Below are positions 7,230 to 13,464 of a stretch of 14,268 bases of DNA, in pieces. Below the pieces are notes generated by a model. That model did no database searches. It saw only the letters and a list, made by a program, of their open reading frames with translations, and was not told where the DNA came from. Made by a program: the position numbers and the translations under genes. Where the stretch lies: positions 43,679 through 57,946 of the forward strand of contig PCWF01000189.1 of NCBI GenBank assembly GCA_002796165.1, in the 5' to 3' direction. This DNA is from Nitrospinae bacterium CG11_big_fil_rev_8_21_14_0_20_56_8 (GTDB lineage Bacteria; Nitrospinota; Nitrospinia; Nitrospinales; VA-1). Numbering within the stretch: the first letter of the stretch is position 1; each line of letters starts with the position of its first letter.

Positions 7230-8270
7230 ATGCCTTGGGCCGCGGCATTAATCGCATCCAAAGAAACCTCGATTCCCTCCGCTGAAGAAGGGCGAATCCT
7301 TTCCTATGTTGAAGCGCTCAATGAAGCCCTCGCGCTTGCGCTTGAAATCGATCCCCACGTTTTGGTTCTTGGACAGGGAGTGAACGATCCGAAGGGAATG
7401 TTTGGGGTGACCACCGGGCTTTCCGCTAAATACGGTAACGCCAGAGTATTTGATACTCCCTTGTCCGAAGAAGGAATGATGGGAATTAGTACCGGCGCCG
7501 CGATGAATGGGTTAAGGCCGGTTTATTTACACAATCGCCCGGATTTTTTATTGCTTGCCTTTAACCAGTTGGTTACCCATGCGTCGAAGATTCATTTTAT
7601 GGATAACGGCAAAACCAAAGTGCCCATGGTGGTTTGGTCGGCCATTGGACGGGGGTGGGGATCGGGAGCGCAACATTCCCAGGCGATTCAAGGATTGTTG
7701 CTGGGAGTTCCAGGACTCAAGATCGTGATGCCGAGCACCCCTTATGATGCCAAAGGATTGATGCTGTCGGCAATTGCCGATAACAATCCGGTCGTCATTT
7801 TCGACCACCGCTGGTGCATGCGGCAGAATGGAGTGGTTCCCGAGGGGATGTATCAAGTTCCCCTGGGACGGGGAGTGTACCGCCGCAATGGACGCGACCT
7901 GACCTTGGTGGGCACCTCCCACACTCTCGAAATGGCGATAAATGCCGTGGATTCCCTCGAAGGGGAGGGGATCACCGCCGATGTCATCGATTTGCGCACG
8001 ATCAAACCCCTGGACGGGGAAATCATCATCGAGTCGCTTAAACGCACGGGGAAAATTCTTGTCGTCGATACCGGGTGGGAAATGGGTGGAGTATGCGCTG
8101 AGATCGGATGCCTGGTGGCCGAAAAAGCTTTTTACGATCTCAAAGCTCCCATCAAACGGATCGGTCTCCCCGACGTTCCTTCGCCGGCGGGATTCACCCT
8201 GGAACAATTCTATTACCCCAACCCTGAAAAAATCGCCAATGTGATTCGCGAGATGGTGTGCAAGCAATGA
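7230..8270 (+). CDS. thiamine-diphosphate-dependent E1 component, beta subunit (PdhB/AcoB, transketolase-like)
   Basis: The 346-residue beta subunit completes the E1 enzyme. Motifs include D-T-P-L-S-E-E-G (75-82), where E80 is the glutamate expected to activate the thiamine aminopyrimidine. G-A-Q-H-S-Q (146-151) supplies the conserved active-site histidine H149. D-L-R-T-I-K-P-L-D (254-262) and the C-terminal domain G-L-P-D-V-P-S-P (312-319) match transketolase C-domain boundaries. The stretch after the catalytic glutamate reads R-P-V-Y-L-H-N-R-P-D-F instead of the canonical R-P-V-x-E-x-Q-F-x-D-F of pyruvate dehydrogenase, suggesting a distinct subfamily. The first 20 residues look like a short non-conserved extension. 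GAAAGGA ends 8 bases before the ATG, a strong ribosome-binding site. With the alpha subunit it should act on a 2-oxoacid; the acceptor is unknown. Confidence 0.9.
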   Translation: MPWAAALIASKETSIPSAEEGRILSYVEALNEALALALEIDPHVLVLGQGVNDPKGMFGVTTGLSAKYGNARVFDTPLSEEGMMGISTGAAMNGLRPVYLHNRPDFLLLAFNQLVTHASKIHFMDNGKTKVPMVVWSAIGRGWGSGAQHSQAIQGLLLGVPGLKIVMPSTPYDAKGLMLSAIADNNPVVIFDHRWCMRQNGVVPEGMYQVPLGRGVYRRNGRDLTLVGTSHTLEMAINAVDSLEGEGITADVIDLRTIKPLDGEIIIESLKRTGKILVVDTGWEMGGVCAEIGCLVAEKAFYDLKAPIKRIGLPDVPSPAGFTLEQFYYPNPEKIANVIREMVCKQ

Positions 8271-8365
8271 CCTTGGCCGCCCGGGAGCCAGCGGAATTCT
8301 TCCTCCCTCTTGTCCTCGGAAAAGCGGATCGTCGAAATGTTAGGTTTTAAGAAAGGATTCGATTC

Positions 8366-9298
8366 ATGAAAATTCTGGTCACCGGTGCCGCGGGATACAT
8401 CGGGTCCATTCTGGTTCCCCAACTGTTAAAATTAGGGCATGAAGTGATGGCGGTGGACAGTTTTATGTACAACCAGACCTCGCTTCTCGATTGTTGCCAC
8501 GATAAAAATTTGATGGTGGTCCGGGGTGATGCGCGGGACCGCGAGATGATCCAGGGACTTATGAATAAAGCGGATGCGGTTTATCCGCTCGCCTGCCTGA
8601 CGGGAGCCCCCCTGTGCGCCAAGGACCCGTTAGCCGCTCAAACGACGAACTTCGACGCCATCAAAATGATACTGGACCTTCGAAGCAAAAGTCAGCCCAT
8701 TATTTTCCCCACCACCAACAGCGGTTACGGGGTGGGCGAAAAGGGAAAATACTGCACCGAGGAAACTCCCCTGCGCCCCATTTCCCTGTATGGGAAACTC
8801 AAGGTCGAAATCGAAAAAATGCTTCTCGATTCCGAGAACACCCTGACATTGCGGTTTGCTACCGTATTTGGTACCAGCCCGCGTATGCGGCTTGACCTTC
8901 TGGTCAATGATTTTACCTATCGGGCGGTTTACGACCGATTCCTGGTTTTGTTTGAAGCTCATTTCAAGAGAAACTACCTCCATGTGCGGGATGCCGCCAG
9001 TGCGTTCATTCACGCACTCGATAATTTTGACCGGATGAAAGGGCAACCCTACAACGTTGGGTTAAGCAATGCCAACTTGAGCAAACTGGAATTGTGCCAG
9101 GAAATCAAGAAGCATGTTCCCAATTTTTACTTTGCGGAGGCTTCCATCGGGGAGGATGTCGACAAGCGAGATTATATCGTCAGCAATGAAAAGATTGAGA
9201 GGACCGGATTTAAAACCGAAAATGGCCTTTCGGACGGAATCGCTGAATTGATCAAGGGATTTCAGATTATCAAACGAAACCAATTCGCGAATATTTAA
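8366..9298 (+). CDS. extended SDR, NAD-dependent sugar-nucleotide epimerase/dehydratase
   Basis: A 310-residue short-chain dehydrogenase of the extended (UDP-glucose 4-epimerase-like) class. The Rossmann motif T-G-A-A-G-Y-I-G lies at 6-13, with acidic D31 after strand two typical of NAD preference. The active site has T-N-S (117-119) and the Y142-x-x-x-K146 pair. N-Y-L-H-V-R-D-A-A-S-A (203-213) is the family motif near the substrate pocket. Such enzymes oxidise C4 of a nucleotide sugar to start epimerisation, dehydration or reduction. In this operon it is the only visible candidate for making a 4-keto intermediate for the ColD-like enzyme, but it is not an obvious GDP-mannose 4,6-dehydratase, so its reaction is open. 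GAAAGGA sits 8 bases before the ATG. The preceding gap is 95 bp and the next gene follows after 31 bp. Confidence 0.85.
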   Translation: MKILVTGAAGYIGSILVPQLLKLGHEVMAVDSFMYNQTSLLDCCHDKNLMVVRGDARDREMIQGLMNKADAVYPLACLTGAPLCAKDPLAAQTTNFDAIKMILDLRSKSQPIIFPTTNSGYGVGEKGKYCTEETPLRPISLYGKLKVEIEKMLLDSENTLTLRFATVFGTSPRMRLDLLVNDFTYRAVYDRFLVLFEAHFKRNYLHVRDAASAFIHALDNFDRMKGQPYNVGLSNANLSKLELCQEIKKHVPNFYFAEASIGEDVDKRDYIVSNEKIERTGFKTENGLSDGIAELIKGFQIIKRNQFANI

Positions 9299-9329
9299 CG
9301 GTTTCCATGGCTTTACCCCTTCAAAAATC

Positions 9330-10334
9330 ATGATTATCAGCCGGACACCCTTCAGAATTTCCTTTTTCGGGGGAGGCACCGATTATCCAGCCTGGTTCCG
9401 GGAAAATGGCGGCGCGGTTCTGGCCACCACTTTCAATAAATACTGTTATATCAGTTGCCGCTTTCTTCCTCCCTTCTTTGAATACAAACATCGACTGGTG
9501 TATTCAAAAGTCGAAGTCGTGAACAATACCGCGGAGATCCAGCATCCTGCCGTGCGCGCTACCCTTGAGTTCATGGGAATCAAGGAAGGCCTGGAAATTC
9601 ATCACGACGGCGATCTTCCCGCCCGCACGGGTCTCGGTTCCAGTTCGGCGTTTACCGTCGGCATGCTGAATACGCTTTATGCGCTTCAGGGGGTCATGTG
9701 CACCAAGCGGCGCCTCGCCAGCGAAGCGATCCATATTGAACGGAACATCCTGAAAGAAAATGTTGGGTCCCAGGACCAGATTCTCGCGGCGTTGGGAGGA
9801 TTCAATAAAATTGAATTCCTGGACAACGACGAATTTATCGAAACCCCCATTACGATTACAAAAGACCGGTTGCATGGCCTGCAAAGTAATTTGATGCTAT
9901 TTTTTACGGGGATTTCCCGGAATGCAACCGACATTGCAAAGAAAAAAATTGAAAATATCCCGAAAAAACAGAAGGAACTTAAAATCATGCGGGAAATGGT
10001 GGACGAAGCGCTTGCCATTATCAGCGGCCGAGATTGCCTTTCGAAATTCGGGGAATTACTGCACGAAAGTTGGCTTCTCAAACGTGGCTTGACCGAAGAA
10101 ATCTCCAATTCCCGAATCGATGAAATTTACGAGGCCGCCCGTTGCTCTGGTGCGGTGGGCGGAAAACTTTTGGGTGCCGGGGGAGGTGGATTTCTATTGA
10201 TTTTTGCCCGGCCCGAACAACAGCCGGTGATCCGGGAACGGCTCAAGGAACTCTTCTGCATCCCCTTTGAATTTGAGACCCAGGGCAGTCAGATTGTTGT
10301 GTACCAGCCCGACATGATCCCCGGAAATACCTGA
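9330..10334 (+). CDS. hddA: GHMP-family D-glycero-D-manno-heptose 7-phosphate kinase (HddA-like)
   Basis: This 334-residue GHMP kinase would phosphorylate C1 of D-glycero-D-manno-heptose 7-phosphate, the first activating step toward GDP-heptose. It begins with R-T-P-F-R-I-S-F-F-G-G-G-T-D-Y (5-19), highly typical of the HddA group. The ATP-binding loop G-L-G-S-S-S-A is at 101-107, and the catalytic region has E137-R138 and G-S-Q-D-Q (147-151) with D149 as likely base. G-G-K-L-L-G-A-G-G-G-G-F (277-288) is motif three. Length fits the family. No good Shine-Dalgarno precedes the ATG. An eight-codon frame (9307-9333) ends in TGA overlapping this ATG and might couple translation, though it lacks its own ribosome site. 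The nucleotidyltransferase gene starts one base after the stop. Related fucose or other sugar kinases share the fold, so heptose specificity rests on motifs and neighbour. Confidence 0.82.
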   Translation: MIISRTPFRISFFGGGTDYPAWFRENGGAVLATTFNKYCYISCRFLPPFFEYKHRLVYSKVEVVNNTAEIQHPAVRATLEFMGIKEGLEIHHDGDLPARTGLGSSSAFTVGMLNTLYALQGVMCTKRRLASEAIHIERNILKENVGSQDQILAALGGFNKIEFLDNDEFIETPITITKDRLHGLQSNLMLFFTGISRNATDIAKKKIENIPKKQKELKIMREMVDEALAIISGRDCLSKFGELLHESWLLKRGLTEEISNSRIDEIYEAARCSGAVGGKLLGAGGGGFLLIFARPEQQPVIRERLKELFCIPFEFETQGSQIVVYQPDMIPGNT

Positions 10335-10335
10335 C

Positions 10336-11055
10336 ATGCCCGATACCCCCTCCCTGGCGGCTACGGATGTTCTGATTCTGTGTGGCGGGCTGGGAACACG
10401 TTTGAGGCCGATCCTGACAGACCGGCCCAAGCCCATGGCCGAGATCGGGGGCCGGCCGTTCTTGGATCTTTTGATCGGTTATGTGTCTTCCCTGGGGTTT
10501 CGCCGTTTTATTTTATGTGTCGGCCACATGGGAAACCTGGTGGAAAGTTATTTTAAGGACCGGTACCCCTCCCTCGAGATTTCCCTGTCCGAAGAGAAGA
10601 CCCCCCTGGGAACCGCTGGCGCCCTCAAACACGCGGAACACCTCGTTCGAAGCGAGCTTTTTTTTGCCATGAACGGCGATTCGTTCTGCAAGGTGGATAT
10701 GCGGGACATGCTCCGTTTCCATCGCCGGAACCGAGCCCAGTTGACTCTGGCTCTGACGCGCGTCGAGGATGTGCGGGATTATGGTTCCATCGGCTTGGCC
10801 GAGGATAAATCTATCACCCGGTTCCATGAAAAATCCGAGGACGGGGAAGCCGGGTGGATCAACGCCGGAATCTATTGTTTTGACCGAAACGTCCTCCGCA
10901 AGTTTCTTCCGGGAAAAAAATTATCCCTGGAGGTGGATGTGTTTCCCTCCTGGCTGGGGCAAGGAATTTTCGGTTACGAAACCCGGGAACGATTGTTTGA
11001 CATCGGAACGCCTGAAAGACTGGAACTGGCACAAAAGGAATTGAAACTTCTATGA
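10336..11055 (+). CDS. hddC: D-glycero-D-manno-heptose 1-phosphate guanylyltransferase-like nucleotidyltransferase (HddC-like)
   Basis: A 239-residue sugar-1-phosphate nucleotidyltransferase that would join heptose 1-phosphate to GTP, giving GDP-heptose. The N-terminal nucleotide loop is L-C-G-G-L-G-T-R-L-R-P (15-25), followed by R-P-K-P-M (30-34) with K32 contacting phosphate. Other motifs are L-G-T-A-G-A-L (91-97), metal-binding N-G-D-S (113-116), I-N-A-G-I-Y (175-180) and F-D-I-G-T-P-E (221-227), which supplies the second metal ligand D222. The short length and absence of a C-terminal beta-helix or isomerase domain separate it from RmlA and ManC. Adjacency to the HddA-like kinase, with a one-base gap, supports heptose as substrate. 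GTP preference is inferred from the family. Its stop overlaps the next start by four bases (ATGA), implying translational coupling with the ColD-like enzyme. Confidence 0.82.
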   Translation: MPDTPSLAATDVLILCGGLGTRLRPILTDRPKPMAEIGGRPFLDLLIGYVSSLGFRRFILCVGHMGNLVESYFKDRYPSLEISLSEEKTPLGTAGALKHAEHLVRSELFFAMNGDSFCKVDMRDMLRFHRRNRAQLTLALTRVEDVRDYGSIGLAEDKSITRFHEKSEDGEAGWINAGIYCFDRNVLRKFLPGKKLSLEVDVFPSWLGQGIFGYETRERLFDIGTPERLELAQKELKLL

Positions 11056-12239
11056 GCGGGGATCGATCGTTAGACTGGCCTTTGATGGAGAACAATATCA
11101 CCCGGGAAGACCTGGACGCGGTGATCGAGTTTTTGCAGGGGAACCCCATTCTCACCCAATCCCGGAACGTCCGGGAGTTTGAGCAGGAATGGGCCGATTG
11201 GCTGGGGGTGAAATACAGCGTGTTTGTCAATTCCGGCGCATCGGCCAATTTCATTACCTTGGGCGTCTTGAAGCAGATTTCCGGAACCGGGGAGGTCATC
11301 GTTCCGGCCCTGACCTGGATATCCGACATTGCTTCCGTGCTTCAGCACGGTTTCACCCCCGTTTTTGTGGATATCGATCCCCGGACCCTGTGCATGAAAA
11401 CGGAGGACATCCTTGGAAAACTGTCGGACCGGACGCGTGCGGTTTTTCTCACCCACGCTCAGGGCTTCAACGGTCTGACCGATCCTCTTTTGAAAACCCT
11501 GGAGCGAAAGGGAATCCCGCTGATCGAAGACGTGTGCGAGTCGCACGGGGCTACATTCAAGGGCAGAAAACTTGGAACCTACGGATGGGTTTCCAATTTC
11601 TCATACTATTTCGCGCACCACATGAGTACCATCGAGGGAGGCATGGTCTGCACCAATGACGAGAAGCTCTACCAGCTTTGCCGAATGTTCCGCTCCCACG
11701 GTATGGTCCGCGAGGCGACCGATGAAAAACTGAAGCAGTCCTATATCGAAAACGATCCCGAATTGAATCCCGAATTCATCTTCGCTTATCCGGCTTTTAA
11801 CATGAGAAATACCGAGATTGGCGCCGTGATCGGCCGAAAGCAACTCAAGCGGCTGGATGGAAATAACCTGAAACGTTTCCGCAATAACGAGTTGTTCCTG
11901 AAACATCTGGACCCGGAGAAGTACCGCACGGACTTCGAATTGGAAGGAAGCTGTAATTATGCTTTCAACCTGGTTATGAAAAAACCGGATGCCCGATTTT
12001 GCGGGCAAGTGATGGACCGGTTGAAAGCCTGCAGAGTGGAGTTCCGGCGCGGAAGCGCGGGCGGAGGAAACCAACTCCGCCAGCCGTATCTGAAAGGGAT
12101 CGTGCCTCCGGGCGAATTTAAAAAATTTCCCGAAACCGAGCACATCCATTTCTTCGGGTTTTACATCGGGAATTACCCGGATCTGCAGGAATCAAAAATT
12201 CTTGAGTTGTGCCGGTTATTGAACGGAGTGCCGGTTTAA
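11052..12239 (+). CDS. ColD-like PLP-dependent nucleotide-sugar 3-dehydratase of the DegT/DnrJ/EryC1 fold, catalytic Lys replaced by His
   Basis: The 395-residue protein has the DegT/DnrJ/EryC1 fold, but at the position of the PLP-binding lysine it reads F-A-H-H-M-S-T-I-E-G-G (187-197), with H189 aligned to that lysine. This is the hallmark of ColD (GDP-4-keto-6-deoxymannose 3-dehydratase) and E1/RfbH, which use PLP or PMP to remove the C3 hydroxyl of a 4-keto sugar. Further ColD-like segments are N-S-G-A-S-A-N (60-66), V-P-A-L-T-W (84-89), E-D-V-C-E-S-H-G-A-T-F (159-169) including the PLP-nitrogen aspartate D160, N-M-R-N-T-E-I-G-A-V-I-G (250-261) and F-F-G-F-Y-I-G-N (367-374). No [2Fe-2S] partner gene of the E3 type is present, which favours the ColD mode, where glutamate supplies PMP. 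The start overlaps the HddC stop (ATGA). The substrate is probably a GDP-4-keto sugar, by inference from neighbours. Confidence 0.85.
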   Translation: MSGDRSLDWPLMENNITREDLDAVIEFLQGNPILTQSRNVREFEQEWADWLGVKYSVFVNSGASANFITLGVLKQISGTGEVIVPALTWISDIASVLQHGFTPVFVDIDPRTLCMKTEDILGKLSDRTRAVFLTHAQGFNGLTDPLLKTLERKGIPLIEDVCESHGATFKGRKLGTYGWVSNFSYYFAHHMSTIEGGMVCTNDEKLYQLCRMFRSHGMVREATDEKLKQSYIENDPELNPEFIFAYPAFNMRNTEIGAVIGRKQLKRLDGNNLKRFRNNELFLKHLDPEKYRTDFELEGSCNYAFNLVMKKPDARFCGQVMDRLKACRVEFRRGSAGGGNQLRQPYLKGIVPPGEFKKFPETEHIHFFGFYIGNYPDLQESKILELCRLLNGVPV

Positions 12240-12260
12240 ACGGGACGGGGATGGAAGGGT

Positions 12261-13205
12261 ATGAAAAAGTCCGCAAAAATTTATGTGGCGGGACACCGGG
12301 GTTTGATCGGCTCGGCTTTGGTGCGTGCCTTGAAAGACAGGGGCTACAAAAATCTTTTGACCCGTCCTCACCAGGCCCTGGATCTGACGCATCAGAACAA
12401 GGTGGACCGGTTCTTCGAACGTGAAAAGCCCGAATATGTTTTCCTGGCCGCCGCCAGAGTGGGAGGAATCCGGGCCAACGACACCTATCCCGCCGAGTTT
12501 ATTTATCAGAACCAGATGATCCAGGCCAACGTTCTGCATTCGGCCTCGAACCATGGGGCCAGAAAATTATTGTTTTTTTCCAGTTCATGTATTTACCCGA
12601 AGAAATCTCGCCAGCCCATGAAAGAGGAGTATCTCATGACGGGGCCGATGGAACCCACCAATGAGGCCTACGGCGCCGCCAAAATGGCCGGACTCGTCAT
12701 GTGCCAATCGTACCGAAGGCAGTATGGGGCCAACTTCATATCTGTCATCCCGGCGAACGTTTACGGGATTCACGATCACTTTGACGAGAATGGACACGTC
12801 CTCGCCGCCCTGATCGCAAAATTTCATGAGGCCAGGGTAAAGAAAAAGAAGCAGGTCACCGTTTGGGGAACGGGAAAGCCCCGGCGCGAATTTTTCTATG
12901 TGGACGACTTGGCCGATGCCGCCCTCTTTCTCATGGAAAATTATGACCGGGCCGAGCCGATTAACGTCGGGACCGGTCAGGAAACCTCTATCCGGGTCCT
13001 TGCGGAGAAGGTGAAGGAAGCCGTCGGGTTTGAAGGAGAAATTGTTTACGACACGAACAGGCCCGATGGAAACCCGCGTCGGCTTCTCGATTCCAGCCGC
13101 ATCCGGGCCATGGGATGGCGGCCCGGGACCTCGCTCGAGCGGGGCCTCGAACTCACCTGCCGCTGGTATGCAGAAACGATTTTGAAAAAGTCCGTCAAAC
13201 CTTAA
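12261..13205 (+). CDS. GDP-L-fucose synthase/colitose synthase-like epimerase-reductase (Fcl/WcaG/ColC family)
   Basis: A 314-residue extended SDR closely resembling GDP-4-keto-6-deoxymannose 3,5-epimerase/4-reductase. The NADP(H) loop is G-H-R-G-L-I-G-S (11-18). The catalytic set known from E. coli Fcl is all present: S-S-S-C (107-110) with C110, Y137-x-x-x-K141 in N-E-A-Y-G-A-A-K, and H179 in N-G-H-V. C110 and H179 are the epimerisation pair, so the enzyme should epimerise as well as reduce. W-G-T-G-K-P-R-R-E-F (202-211) is the substrate-side motif. After a ColD-like dehydratase it could act as ColC does in colitose synthesis, at C5 and C4; with heptose genes beside it, it may be specific for a GDP-heptose derivative, as related Campylobacter reductases are. 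A GGAAGGG stretch lies directly before the ATG, 21 bp after the previous gene. Confidence 0.87.
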   Translation: MKKSAKIYVAGHRGLIGSALVRALKDRGYKNLLTRPHQALDLTHQNKVDRFFEREKPEYVFLAAARVGGIRANDTYPAEFIYQNQMIQANVLHSASNHGARKLLFFSSSCIYPKKSRQPMKEEYLMTGPMEPTNEAYGAAKMAGLVMCQSYRRQYGANFISVIPANVYGIHDHFDENGHVLAALIAKFHEARVKKKKQVTVWGTGKPRREFFYVDDLADAALFLMENYDRAEPINVGTGQETSIRVLAEKVKEAVGFEGEIVYDTNRPDGNPRRLLDSSRIRAMGWRPGTSLERGLELTCRWYAETILKKSVKP

Positions 13206-13464
13206 GAGATTCTCCCTGCCCGCCGCCAAAATGTTGAGGGTCTCTGCCGGTGCCTGTAGAACCGGTCGGGAAAAACCGGGGATTTGTCCCAACTGGAAAT
13301 TATCTATCTTAATAGCGAAAAAACAATTGGGCAAAAAGATGGGCTTTTCAGCAATCTGCGGGGATATAGATGGGGCGGGAGCATCGGGTATCCTGTAACT
13401 CCCTTTAAAATATGTTATTATGGGATTCATGTTCCTTCCAACCTTCGGATAACGGAGCGGATCC
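13206..13464. other. intergenic gap before the Gfo/Idh gene
   Basis: 259 bp separate the Fcl-like gene from the next gene, far more than the other spacings in this operon. It holds a weak inverted repeat (CCGGT 13247-13251 with ACCGG 13261-13265, 9-base loop) without a T-tract, an AT-rich stretch around 13400-13430 and the extended -10 promoter described separately. I see no convincing gene or intrinsic terminator. Confidence 0.6.
13413..13421 (+). promoter_or_regulatory. extended -10 promoter for the Gfo/Idh gene
   Basis: TGT-TATTAT at 13413-13421 is an extended -10 element (TGn followed by TATTAT, 5 of 6 matches). The -35 region 17 bases upstream (CTGTAA) is poor, as often seen with extended -10 promoters. 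The predicted start near 13428 gives a leader of about 37 bases with GGAG at 13454-13457, ahead of the TTG start. It suggests a new transcription unit here. Confidence 0.4.

Noticed and set aside
7548..8267. 239-codon open frame antisense to E1 beta
   Set aside because: Shadow of a well-conserved gene; no recognisable domain.
6169..8270. canonical pyruvate dehydrogenase operon
   Set aside because: No E2 or E3 gene follows; the next genes are sugar-nucleotide enzymes, and key segments differ from pyruvate dehydrogenase.
10336..11055. RmlA (dTDP-glucose synthase) or ManC (GDP-mannose synthase)
   Set aside because: Length of 239 residues, HddC-like motifs and an adjacent HddA-like kinase fit heptose activation better.
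11052..12239. ordinary DegT sugar aminotransferase
   Set aside because: The Schiff-base lysine is absent and the HHMSTIEGG pattern matches 3-dehydratases instead.
13247..13265. terminator after the Fcl-like gene
   Set aside because: The stem is only 5 bp and no T-tract follows.
12585..13430. 281-codon open frame antisense to the Fcl-like gene and the following gap
   Set aside because: Most of it mirrors conserved Fcl codons; the part over the intergenic gap has no motif.
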